From NCBI GenBank assembly GCA_035604475.1, contig DATNIJ010000099.1, positions 1-26,640 on the forward strand: a DNA stretch of 26,640 nucleotides. Direction: 5' to 3'. Shown in pieces: positions 14,495 through 23,181 of this stretch. Position 1 is the first letter of the stretch. Each line of letters opens with the position of its first letter. The position numbers and the translations under genes were made by a program. A model generated the notes under the pieces. It was not told the origin of the DNA, made no database searches, and saw only the letters and a list, made by a program, of their open reading frames with translations. Origin of the DNA: DASPPM01 sp035604475 (lineage in GTDB: Bacteria; Pseudomonadota; Alphaproteobacteria; JACZXZ01).

Positions 14495-15883
14495 CTACGC
14501 GGCCACGAGCTGGCGCTTGCGCAATCCGGCAAGCGCCTCATCGAGCGCCTTCTTGACCGCGTCGAACAGCGCGCCGATCTCGCGCTCGGTGATGATGAGC
14601 GGCGGGCAGAGGCCGAGCGTATCCGTCATCCCGCGGGTGATCACCCCGTTCGCTTGCGCGAGCCGGGCTGCGTAGGCGCCGACCCCGTCGCCGGGCTGGA
14701 AGGCTTCCCGGCTCGCCTTGTTCTTGACCAGCTCGAGGCCGCCGATGAGCCCCACCCCGCGCGCCTCGCCGACGAGGGGGTGCTTGCCGAGGGCTGAGAG
14801 CCGGCCCTGGAAGTGCGGCGCCATGCGGCGCACGTGCTCCACGATTTGGCGCTCTTCGTAAATCTTGAGGGTCTCGAGCGCCACCGCCGCGGGCACCGGA
14901 TGGCCGCCATAGGTGAAGCCGTGGGCGAAAAGGCCGATCTTCTCGCTCTCGCTGACGAGGCCTCGGTAAATCCTCTCGTTGACCATGAGGGCTGCTATCG
15001 GCATGTAGCCGGCGGAGAGCTGCTTGGCGACGCTGATCATGTCGGGCTCGAGCCCGTAGGTCGTGGTCGCGAACATATTGCCGGTGCGCCCGAAGCCGCA
15101 GATCACCTCGTCCGCCAGAAAGAGCACGTCGTATTTCTTGAGCACCTTCTGGATCTTCTCGAAGTAGCCCTTGGGCGGCGTGATCACGCCGCCGGCCCCC
15201 ATCACCGGCTCCGCGAAGAAGGCGGCCACCGTCTCGGGACCCTCCTTGAGGATGAGCGCCTCGAGCGATTGGGCGCAGCGCTCGGCAAACGCCTCCTCGC
15301 TCTCGCCCGGCCGGGCGAAGCGATAGTGATGCGGGCAATCCGTGTGGAGGATGCGCGCGATCGGCAGGTCGAAGTCGCGGTGATTGTTGGGCAGCCCCGT
15401 GAGGCTCGCGGCGGCGACGGTGACGCCGTGGTAGCCCTTGAGGCGCGCGATGATCTTCTTCTTCTCGGGCTTGCCGATGGCGTTGTGATAATACCAGATC
15501 AGCTTGACCGCCGTGTCGTTCGCCTCCGAGCCGGAGTTGGTGAAGAACACCTTCGACATGGGCACGGGCGCCATGCCGACGAGCCGCTCGGCAAGCTCAA
15601 TGCCCACGTCCGAGACCTTGTGTCCGAAGGAATGGTAGAAGGGCAGCTTCTTCATCTGCCTGTTCGCGGCCTCGACGAGGCGCTCCTCGCTGAAGCCGAG
15701 GGAGGCGCACCACAGCCCGCCCAGGCCCTCGATGTAGCGGTTGCCCGCGTCGTCGAAGACATAAATGCCCTCGCCGCGCGTGATGACGAGGGGCCCCTCC
15801 TTCTCGTGGATGCTCAGGTTCGTGTAAGGGTGCAAATAGTAGGCGACATCGCGCGCCTGGTTCGAGTTCAATCGGGCGGTCAT
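14495..15883 (-). CDS. Class III (omega) aminotransferase
   Basis: The 462-residue protein is a PLP-dependent class III aminotransferase of the omega-transaminase type, close in appearance to SpuC-like putrescine/beta-alanine:pyruvate enzymes. Motifs include the N-terminal HPYTNLSIHEKEGP, the GLGGLWCASLG segment (about 53-63), FFTNSGSEANDTAVKL (113-128), YHGVTVAAASLTGLP (151-165), the PLP-binding DEVICGFGRTG (258-268, Asp258), and the Schiff-base lysine Lys287 in ISVAKQLSAGYMP. The closing VGEARGVGLIGGLELV is also typical. The start at 15883 has GCGAGGA about 6 nt upstream. It transfers amino groups from an amine or omega-amino acid to a keto acid, but the donor cannot be told from sequence. 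It lies upstream of hemA on the same strand, 158 nt away. A shared transcript is possible, but hemA appears to have its own promoter. Confidence 0.93.
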   Translation of the reverse strand: MTARLNSNQARDVAYYLHPYTNLSIHEKEGPLVITRGEGIYVFDDAGNRYIEGLGGLWCASLGFSEERLVEAANRQMKKLPFYHSFGHKVSDVGIELAERLVGMAPVPMSKVFFTNSGSEANDTAVKLIWYYHNAIGKPEKKKIIARLKGYHGVTVAAASLTGLPNNHRDFDLPIARILHTDCPHHYRFARPGESEEAFAERCAQSLEALILKEGPETVAAFFAEPVMGAGGVITPPKGYFEKIQKVLKKYDVLFLADEVICGFGRTGNMFATTTYGLEPDMISVAKQLSAGYMPIAALMVNERIYRGLVSESEKIGLFAHGFTYGGHPVPAAVALETLKIYEERQIVEHVRRMAPHFQGRLSALGKHPLVGEARGVGLIGGLELVKNKASREAFQPGDGVGAYAARLAQANGVITRGMTDTLGLCPPLIITEREIGALFDAVKKALDEALAGLRKRQLVAA

Positions 15884-15921
15884 GGCGTCCTCGCTTCGAG
15901 GGATCGTTGGTTTGGCCCCAT

Positions 15922-15950
15922 AAGCTACTCCGCCGCGGCCGCGGGGACAA
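15922..15950 (-). promoter_or_regulatory. Possible promoter of the aminotransferase gene
   Basis: TTGTCC (15950-15945) and TAGCTT (15927-15922) are 17 nt apart on the minus strand, about 40 nt before the start at 15883. The -10 sequence is identical to that of hemA, but no FNR-like box lies upstream. Confidence 0.35.
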
Positions 15951-15976
15951 TGCGGCTTCATGACGCGCGGCCCCGA

Positions 15977-16006
15977 TTGACCGGCCGGCACCGGCGTGCA
16001 TATGGT
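15977..16006 (+). promoter_or_regulatory. Possible promoter of the second stress-protein gene
   Basis: TTGACC (15977-15982) and TATGGT (16001-16006) are separated by 18 nt, about 80 nt before the ATG at 16088. It is divergent from the aminotransferase promoter. Confidence 0.4.
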
Positions 16007-16087
16007 TCAATCGCGCCGACGAATGAAATCGGCCCGCGCCGGGTGCGCCGTGAGCGAGAGCCGCGCGGAGCCGGGAGAGCAAGGGGG

Positions 16088-16933
16088 ATGGCCGCCATGC
16101 CGCTCAAGGATCTACTCGTTCATGTCAACGGCTCCAAGCACGCGGGCAAGCGCATCGAGATCGCGGTCCGCCTGGCGCAGGCTTTCGATGCGCATCTCGC
16201 GGGACTCTACGCCCTTCCCGAGTTCACCATGCCGATCTACGTCGCGGCGCAAATACCGGCCGACATCGTCACCGCGCAGCGCCAGCTTGCCGAGCGGGGG
16301 CGCGACAAGGCGAAGGCCGACTTCGAGGAGCGCGCGCGCAAGGGCGCCGTCAAGTTCGAGTGGCGCGAGGCCGACGGCGACCCGGGCGAGGTGGCAGCAC
16401 TTCACGCGCGCTATGCGGACCTCGCGGTCGTCGGCCAGAACGACCCCGACGAGCAGCTCCCGGCGCTCGATTTCGACGTGCCCGAGCGGGTCGTGCTGGA
16501 ATCGGGCCGGCCCACGCTCTTGGTACCCTACGCCGGCGAGTTCCCCACGCTCGGCGAGCGGGTGCTCGTCGCCTGGAATGCGAGCATGCAGGCGACGCGC
16601 GCCGTCAACGACGCGCTTCCGCTCATCGCGCGCGCGAGGAAGGTGACCATCCTCGCCGTCAATCCACGGGGCGGTCCCGCGGGCCATGGCGAGGTGCCGG
16701 GTGCGGACATCGCCCTCCATCTCGCGCGCCACGGCATCAAAACGGAGGCGAGCCACATCAACGCCGACGACATCGACGTGGGCGACGTGATCCTCTCCCG
16801 CGCCGCGGACATGGGGGCCGACATGATCGTGATGGGAGCCTACGGACACGCGCGGCTGCGCGAGATCGTGCTGGGCGGGGCCACGCGGGCACTCCTCGCG
16901 CACATGACGGTGCCCGTGTTCATGTCGCACTGA
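16088..16933 (+). CDS. Tandem-domain universal stress protein
   Basis: The 281-residue protein has two UspA-type domains. The first (PLKDLLVHVNGS to about residue 150) lacks the nucleotide-binding glycine loop. The second (from about RVLVAWNAS near 158) ends with GAYGHARLREIVLGGATRALL, the full G-x2-G-x9-G-A-T motif of ATP-binding members. The start at 16088 is set by GGGAGAG about 10 nt upstream; ATG at 16097 is equally possible. The open frame extends far to the left, but that part is the antisense of the aminotransferase gene. The architecture and decay of the first loop are the same as in the stress protein at 10738, so the two are probably old paralogues. The sugar kinase follows after 39 nt, perhaps on the same transcript. 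Confidence 0.92.
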   Translation: MAAMPLKDLLVHVNGSKHAGKRIEIAVRLAQAFDAHLAGLYALPEFTMPIYVAAQIPADIVTAQRQLAERGRDKAKADFEERARKGAVKFEWREADGDPGEVAALHARYADLAVVGQNDPDEQLPALDFDVPERVVLESGRPTLLVPYAGEFPTLGERVLVAWNASMQATRAVNDALPLIARARKVTILAVNPRGGPAGHGEVPGADIALHLARHGIKTEASHINADDIDVGDVILSRAADMGADMIVMGAYGHARLREIVLGGATRALLAHMTVPVFMSH

Positions 16934-16972
16934 GCGGGGCATTATCCGCCTCGCCGGTCGAGGCAAACGGCC

Positions 16973-17893
16973 GTGATCCTGGTCTTCGGCTCGCTCAACA
17001 TCGATCTCGTCTTCGCGGTCGAGGCGCTGCCGCGGGCGGGCGAGACCGTGACGGCTCGGCACTTCCAGACGCTGCCGGGCGGGAAGGGCGCCAATCAGGC
17101 CACGGCCGCCGCGCGCGCGGGGGCCGACGTGGCGATGGCGGGTTGCGTCGGCGACGACGGCTTCGGCCGGAGCTTGCTGGCGGCGCTTGGCGGGAACGGC
17201 GTGGACGTGGGGCTGGTGCGGCGCGTCTCGGCCGCGACGGGCTGTGCCGTGGTCGCGGTCGATGCGCAGGGCGAGAACCAGATTCTGGTCGCGAGCGGCG
17301 CCAACGCGCTGGCGCGCGCCGCGGACGTCCCTGAGGCACTCCTCGCTCCGCGCACCACGCTTCTGCTCGAGCGCGAGGTCGAGGCACTCGAGAGTGCCGC
17401 ACTGGCAAGCCGCGCCAAGGCAAGGGGTGCGCGCGTGATCCTCAATCTCGCACCCATGGGGCCCGTGCCGGAGGAGCTGCTGGCCGCGAGCGACTTTCTC
17501 GTCGTGAACGAGCCTGAGGCGGCGACCCTGCTCGGTGGCGAGACGGCTGGCCCAAGTGCGGCCGCTGCTTTCGCCGCACGGCGTGGCATCACTATGATCG
17601 TGACGCTCGGCGCCGCGGGTGCCATGGCACACTCCCCCGACGGCTCGGGCCTCAGCGTCGGAGCGCTGCCGGTGGCACCCGTCGACACGACGGGGGCAGG
17701 CGATGCCTTCGTAGGCGTGCTCGCCGCAGCACTCGACCGCGGCGAGGACCTTGCAGAGGCGATGCGGCGCGCGAGCGTCGCGGCCGGGCTCGCCTGCCTC
17801 AAGGAGGGCGCCCAAAGTGCGATGCCCACGGCCGAGGAGATCGAGGCAGCACTCGCGAGGCTCGGGCCGGCGACGGCGCTCGTACCCGGCTAA
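16973..17893 (+). CDS. rbsK: Ribokinase-type PfkB sugar kinase
   Basis: The 306-residue protein is a PfkB-family carbohydrate kinase most like ribokinase, which phosphorylates D-ribose at O5. Signature 1 appears as LPGGKGANQATAAARAG (34-50) and signature 2 as DTTGAGDAFVGVLAAAL (238-254), with Asp244 the catalytic base and the GAGD anion hole. The N-terminus ILVFGSLNIDLVF, the VGDDGFGRSLL segment and VNEPEAATLLGG (about 178-189) are all ribokinase-like. It starts with GTG at 16973, preceded by CGAGGCAA. It comes 39 nt after the stress-protein gene. No ribose transporter is next to it, so substrate identity is less sure than family; adenosine or another pentose would also be possible. Confidence 0.85.
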   Translation: MILVFGSLNIDLVFAVEALPRAGETVTARHFQTLPGGKGANQATAAARAGADVAMAGCVGDDGFGRSLLAALGGNGVDVGLVRRVSAATGCAVVAVDAQGENQILVASGANALARAADVPEALLAPRTTLLLEREVEALESAALASRAKARGARVILNLAPMGPVPEELLAASDFLVVNEPEAATLLGGETAGPSAAAAFAARRGITMIVTLGAAGAMAHSPDGSGLSVGALPVAPVDTTGAGDAFVGVLAAALDRGEDLAEAMRRASVAAGLACLKEGAQSAMPTAEEIEAALARLGPATALVPG

Positions 17894-17898
17894 GCCGC

Positions 17899-17927
17899 TC
17901 GACGCGCGCGCTTGCCGCCGCTAGACT
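17899..17927 (+). promoter_or_regulatory. Possible promoter of the M20 amidohydrolase gene
   Basis: TCGACG (17899-17904) and TAGACT (17922-17927) are 17 nt apart, each 4 of 6 matches. The start would be near 17934, 31 nt before the ATG. The GCTAGACT context is the same as in front of the dehydrogenase at 11659. Confidence 0.4.
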
Positions 17928-17964
17928 TTCGCCCCTAACCTCCTTTGGACGCACCGGAGGTGCC

Positions 17965-19152
17965 ATGCCCGTCCTCAATCGCATCGCCGAGTTCCATGCG
18001 GACATGACCGCCTGGCGCCACCACCTCCATGCCCACCCCGAGACCGCCTTCGAGGAGCACGCGACCGCCGAGTTCGTCGCAGAGAAGCTCGCCTCCTTCG
18101 GCATCGAGGTCCATCGCGGCCTGGCGGGGACCGGTGTGGTCGGCACCATCAAGGGCGGCAAGGGGCCGGGCCGCGCGATCGGCCTCAGGGCCGACATGGA
18201 TGCACTCCACGTCGCGGAGAAGAACGGCTTCGCGCACCGCTCCCAGAACGCGGGGCGCATGCACGCCTGCGGCCACGACGGTCACACCACCATGCTGCTC
18301 GGTGCCGCGCGCTATCTCGCCGAGACGCGCGGCTTCGCCGGCACCGTGCATGTCATCTTCCAGCCCGCCGAGGAGAACGAGGGCGGCGGCCGCGTCATGG
18401 TCGAGGAGGGCCTCTTCGATCAGTTCCCCGTCGATGCCGTCTTCGGCATGCACAACTGGCCGGGCCAGTCGGTCGGCACCATCGCGGTGCGCCCGGGCCC
18501 GATGATGGCGGCCTACGACGTCTTCGAACTCAAGGTTCAGGGCCGCGGCTCGCATGGTGCCATGCCGCACGACGGCATCGATCCCGTCGTCACGGCGGCG
18601 GAGATCGTGACGGCGCTACAGACGATCGCGAGCCGCAACACCAACCCGCTCGACGCCGTCGTGGTCTCGGTCACGCAAATCCACGGCGGCGACACCTGGA
18701 ACGTGATCCCCGACGAGGTGGTGCTGCGTGGCACCTGCCGCGCCTTCCGCCCCGAGGTGCAGGACACGATCGAGCCCGCCATCCGCCGCGTCGCGGGCGG
18801 GGTGAGTGCGGCCCTCGGCGCCACTTTCGAGCTCAAGTACGAGCGGCGCTATCCGCCGACCATCAACAGCGAGGCCGAGACCGCGCGTGCCCAGGCCGCC
18901 GCCGCCAAGGTGGTCGGGCCGGAGAACGTGATCCGCGACCCCGTGCCGAGCATGGGCTCGGAGGATTTCGCCTTCATGCTCCAGGCCCGCCCCGGCGCCT
19001 ACGTATGGCTCGGCAACGGGCCGCAGGCGGGCGGCTGCGGCCTCCACAACCCGCATTACGACTTCAACGACTCGATCCTGCCGCTCGGTGCGAGCTACTG
19101 GGTGCAGCTCGTCGAGACGATGCTGGGGGATGGGGCGGCAAAGCGCACCTGA
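17965..19152 (+). CDS. M20D-family metal-dependent amidohydrolase/peptidase (hippurate hydrolase-like)
   Basis: The 395-residue cytoplasmic enzyme belongs to the M20D group (hippurate hydrolase, N-acyl amino acid and indole-acetyl amino acid hydrolases), which split an amide bond using a two-metal centre. Metal and catalytic residues are readable: HACGHDGHTTM (100-110, with Cys102 and His104), the FQPAEENEGGG segment with Glu136/Glu137, His163 in GMHNWPG, and LHNPHYDFND near the C-terminus. The dimerisation/lid domain includes GRGSHGAMPH (193-202) and TQIHGGDTWNVIPD. The ATG at 17965 follows GGAGGT. It converges on a Dpp/Opp-type import gene set, their stop codons separated by a single base, and would suit hydrolysis of an imported peptide or acyl-amino acid. 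That pathway link is an inference from position. Confidence 0.92.
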   Translation: MPVLNRIAEFHADMTAWRHHLHAHPETAFEEHATAEFVAEKLASFGIEVHRGLAGTGVVGTIKGGKGPGRAIGLRADMDALHVAEKNGFAHRSQNAGRMHACGHDGHTTMLLGAARYLAETRGFAGTVHVIFQPAEENEGGGRVMVEEGLFDQFPVDAVFGMHNWPGQSVGTIAVRPGPMMAAYDVFELKVQGRGSHGAMPHDGIDPVVTAAEIVTALQTIASRNTNPLDAVVVSVTQIHGGDTWNVIPDEVVLRGTCRAFRPEVQDTIEPAIRRVAGGVSAALGATFELKYERRYPPTINSEAETARAQAAAAKVVGPENVIRDPVPSMGSEDFAFMLQARPGAYVWLGNGPQAGGCGLHNPHYDFNDSILPLGASYWVQLVETMLGDGAAKRT

Positions 19153-19153
19153 T

Positions 19154-20098
19154 TCACCGCCCGCGCGTGCGCCCGAGCGCGCGCGGGTCGAGGGCGGCCT
19201 GCAGGCCGTCGCCGATCAGGTTGAAGGCGATCACGGCGAGGAAGATGAGGGCGCCGGGATAAAGTGCCAAGGCCGGCGAGGTGGCGAAGAGCTCGAGGCC
19301 GCCCGAGAGCATGTTGCCCCAGCTCGCCGCGGGAGGCTGGATGCCGAGGCCCAGGAAGCTCAAGACGCTCTCGAAGAGGATGATGCCGCCAATCGAGAGT
19401 GTGGTCGCGACGATGATGGGCGAGACCGCGTTGGGGAGGATGTGCACCAGCATGATCCTGAGGGGGCCGGCGCCCGCGGCGCGCGCCGCCAGCACGAACT
19501 CGCGCTCGCGTACGCTGAGGGTGGTGTTGCGCACGAGCCGCGCCGTGCGCGTCCAGCCGACGAGGGCCACAATCGCGATGATGCGGTAGAGGTTGAGGCT
19601 CTCGGCCTCGACGATCCATGCCGGCAGGCCGAGCTTCGCCGGGTCGACGGCGGCGAGCACGATGAGGAGCGGCAGGAGGGGAAGGGCTATGACGCCGTCG
19701 GTCACCCGCATGAGGAAGGCATCGAGGAGCCCGCCCCAATAGCCGGCGAGGAGCCCGACCCCCGAGCCGATGACGGCGGACGCGAGTGCCGCCACCAGCC
19801 CCACGAGAAGCGAGACGCGGCCACCCCAGAGGAGGCGCAGGAGCTCGTCGCGGCCGAGCTCGTCGGTGCCGAGCGGGTGGCTCCAGCTCGGCGCCTCGAG
19901 CCGGCTCACGAGATCGACCTCGTCCACCTCATGACCGAGGAGGGCCGCCACCAGCGGTGCCGCGAGCACGAGGGCGGCGAGCAGGAGGAGTAGGACGAGG
20001 CTCGCGAGTGCTAGCCGGTCGGCGCTGAGGCGCTCGGCCATGAGCCGCCAGGGGCCGTGCCGGCGTCCTCGGCCGCCGCGCTCTTCCTTGGCGCTCAT
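19154..20098 (-). CDS. Dpp/Opp-type ABC transporter permease (DppC-like)
   Basis: The 314-residue protein is the DppC/OppC-type inner-membrane permease. After a basic N-terminus, membrane segment 1 lies at about 29-53, followed by the family-typical loop HPLGTDELGRDELLRLLWGGR (74-94) and further membrane segments up to about residue 300. The EAA loop that contacts the ATPases is EFVLAARAAGAGPLRIMLVHILPN (200-223, split here by normal variation). The start at 20098 overlaps the stop of the other permease as ATGA. The open frame continues upstream, but that part is shadow of the ATPase and permease genes. It is the last gene of the transporter set and ends one base from the M20 gene stop. No terminator is seen. 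Confidence 0.94.
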   Translation of the reverse strand: MSAKEERGGRGRRHGPWRLMAERLSADRLALASLVLLLLLAALVLAAPLVAALLGHEVDEVDLVSRLEAPSWSHPLGTDELGRDELLRLLWGGRVSLLVGLVAALASAVIGSGVGLLAGYWGGLLDAFLMRVTDGVIALPLLPLLIVLAAVDPAKLGLPAWIVEAESLNLYRIIAIVALVGWTRTARLVRNTTLSVREREFVLAARAAGAGPLRIMLVHILPNAVSPIIVATTLSIGGIILFESVLSFLGLGIQPPAASWGNMLSGGLELFATSPALALYPGALIFLAVIAFNLIGDGLQAALDPRALGRTRGR

Positions 20099-21048
20099 GC
20101 GAGACTGATCCTCGGGTCGAGCCAGCCGACCGCGAGATCGGCGAGCAGGTTGGCCGCGAGCGTCATGAAGGTGGCGAAGAGAAGTGCCACCATGGCGAGG
20201 TTGAAGTCGTTCCCCATGATCGAGTCGTAGGTGAGCTTGCCCATGCCGGGATAGGCGAACATGGTCTCGGTGATGAGGGCGCCGGAGAAGAGTGCCCCGA
20301 AATCGAGCCCGATCACGGTCGCTACGGGGATGAGCGCGTTCCTGAGCGCGTGCTTCAAGAGCACGGAGCGCTCGGGCACGCCCTTGGCGCGCGCGGTCCG
20401 CACGTAATCCTGGCTCAGCACCTCGAGCATCTCGGCGCGCAAATAACGGGTGAAGCCCGCGACCGAGAGCAGCGTGAGGGCCAGCACCGGGAGCACCAGG
20501 TGAAGGGCGCGGTCGGGGAGCGAGCCGTCGCCCACGTTCTCGCTGCCGCTCGGCGGCAGCCAGCCGAGATCGACCGAGAAGAAGCCGATCAGGAGAAGGG
20601 CGAGCCAGAAGGGCGGCACGGAGATGCCGGCGAAGCAGAAAAGATTGACCGCGGCGTCGAGCCGGCCTTGCGGGCGGGTCGCAGCGACGACGCCGATGGG
20701 GAATGCCAAGGCAAGGGAGAAGAGGAAGCTCAGCCCCATGAGCAAGCTCGTGTTGGCAAGACGCGGCAACAGCACCTCGAGCACCGGCTTGGCAAAGGCG
20801 CGCGAGTAGCCGAGATCGCCGGAGAGTGCGGCGCCAAGCCAGTTGAGGTAGCGCTCGTAAAGCGGCAGATCGAGGCCGTAGAGCGCTTTGAGGCGCGCCA
20901 CATCCTGGGGCGTTAGCTTGGGGTCGGCGTTCAGCATGAGGTCGATCGGGTCGCCCGGCATGAAGCCGATGAGCGCATAGACCACGACCGACATGACGAG
21001 CAGCACGAGGAGCGCCTGGAGCAGCCGGTTCGCGACATAGCGGGTCAT
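20095..21048 (-). CDS. Dpp/Opp-type ABC transporter permease (DppB-like)
   Basis: The 317-residue protein is the DppB/OppB-type permease. The N-terminus TRYVANRLLQALLVLLVMSVVVY is the usual first membrane segment. It is followed by FMPGDPIDLML and the LGLDLPLYERYLNW-like stretch (here LYGLDLPLYERYLNW, about 56-70), and the GDLGYS motif near 77-82. The EAA loop DYVRTARAKGVPERSVLLKHALRN lies at 214-237. The MFAYPGMGKL motif near the C-terminal third is also typical. The ATG at 21048 is preferred to a TTG at 21063 because GAGGG lies 8 nt before it; it is 11 nt past the stop of the ATPase gene. Its stop overlaps the start of the DppC-like gene, so the two permeases are made in step. Confidence 0.94.
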   Translation of the reverse strand: MTRYVANRLLQALLVLLVMSVVVYALIGFMPGDPIDLMLNADPKLTPQDVARLKALYGLDLPLYERYLNWLGAALSGDLGYSRAFAKPVLEVLLPRLANTSLLMGLSFLFSLALAFPIGVVAATRPQGRLDAAVNLFCFAGISVPPFWLALLLIGFFSVDLGWLPPSGSENVGDGSLPDRALHLVLPVLALTLLSVAGFTRYLRAEMLEVLSQDYVRTARAKGVPERSVLLKHALRNALIPVATVIGLDFGALFSGALITETMFAYPGMGKLTYDSIMGNDFNLAMVALLFATFMTLAANLLADLAVGWLDPRISLA

Positions 21049-21059
21049 GCCGGGCACCC

Positions 21060-22015
<956 letters not shown>

Positions 22016-22019
<4 letters not shown>

Positions 22020-23005
22020 CGCGCGGCCTTGAAGCAGGCGACGCGGTGTCGGGGGCCCACCTCGGCGAGTGCGGGCTCGGCCGCGCGGCAGGTGGGGTCG
22101 GCGAGCGGGCAACGATCGGAGAAGCGGCAGCCGGGCGGCCGCGCGAAGGGCGAGGGCATCTGGCCGGGAATTCCCGCAGGTGCGCCGCCAGCACCGATCC
22201 GCGGCACGCTCGCGATGAGCGCCTGGCTGTAAGGATGGAGTGGGTGTGCAAAGAACTCCTCCGCAGGGGCCAACTCGACGAGGCGGCCCGCGTACATGAC
22301 GCCGACCTCGTCCGCCACCTCCGAGATCACCGCCATGTCATGGCTGACGAACTGGATGGCCATGCCGAGCTCCGCCTGGGCCGCGAGCATGAGCTCGAGA
22401 ATCTGCGCTTGGATGGTGACATCGAGTGCTGTGGTCGGCTCGTCGGCGACGAGGAGGGCGGGCTGGCAGGCGAGCGCCATCGCGATCATGGCGCGCTGGC
22501 GCATGCCGCCCGAGAGCTGATGCGGGTAGTCGCGGGCACGCCGCTCGGGGGCCGAGATGCCGACGCGCGCAAGGGCCGCGAGTGCCGCCTCGGAGGCCTT
22601 GCCGCGGTGCATGCCGCGATGGAGGCGCAGCGCCTCGGCGATCTGCTCGCCGATGGTGAAGACCGGGTTGAGCGCCGTCATCGGCTCCTGGAAGATCATG
22701 GCGATGCGATCGCCGCGGAGTGCGGTGATCTCGCGCGCGCCGAGCGAGGTGAGCTCGATGCCGTCGAGCCGGATGCCGCCGCGGACGATGCGTCCGGGCG
22801 GCGGCACGAGACGCAGGAGCGAGAGTGCCAGGACCGACTTGCCCGATCCGCTCTCGCCGACGATGCCGAGCGTGCGGCCGCGCGCGAGCGTATAGGAGAC
22901 GTCCTCGACCGCCGCGAGCCGCCCCTCGCGCGTGGCGAAGACGACGCTCAGCTCGCGCACCGCAAGGAGCGGCGCCTCTCGCTCGTCCACTCGCGCCTCG
23001 CTCAT
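22016..23005 (-). CDS. Dpp/Opp-type ABC transporter ATPase (DppD-like)
   Basis: The 329-residue ATPase has Walker A GESGSGKS (50-57), Q-loop FQEPMTALNP (105-114), signature LSGGMRQR (164-171), Walker B LLVADEP (184-190) and the switch histidine His222. EPMTALNP and GGMRQRAMIAMAL mark the OppD/DppD subgroup. The C-terminal extension carries GCRFSDRCPLADPTC and HRVACF, the cysteine set seen in peptide-importer ATPases. The ATG at 23005 has no good ribosome site and lies only 19 nt past a long palindromic repeat. It opens the tight four-gene block of ATPases and permeases, while the binding-protein gene lies 176 nt upstream. Confidence 0.94.
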
Positions 23006-23024
23006 GCTTGCACAGCCACCGTGG

Positions 23025-23138
23025 CTCCTTCGAGACGCGCCCCTTCGGGTCGCTCCTCAGGACGAGGGAAATCGGGTATGGCAAAAAGATTTTATCTCAT
23101 CCTGAGGAGCGAGCGCAGCGAGCGTCTCGAAGGACGCG
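23025..23138. repeat. Long imperfect inverted repeat between binding-protein and ATPase genes
   Basis: A left arm (about 23025-23064, with CTCCTTCGAGACGCG and CGCTCCTCAGGA) and a right arm (about 23098-23138, with TCCTGAGGAGCGAGCG and GCGTCTCGAAGGA) are near-complements around a spacer of about 33 nt that contains a short AT-rich part. Each arm has its own inner symmetry. From general knowledge, CCTGAGGAGC...CTCGAAGGA is a dispersed palindromic repeat in many alphaproteobacteria. Here it would fold in the transporter mRNA. Confidence 0.7.
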
Positions 23139-23181
23139 CGCAAGCCGGTCCCAGGCGCTGGTGCAGCCCCTCGCTCCCCGG

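Noticed and set aside
15977..15990. TTGACCGGCCGGCA as an FNR-type box before the second stress-protein gene
   Set aside because: The second half-site does not match RTCAA; it fits better as a plain -35 element.
14813..16087. Long open frame running into the second stress protein from the left
   Set aside because: It is the antisense of the class III aminotransferase gene; the ribosome site and protein similarity begin at 16088.
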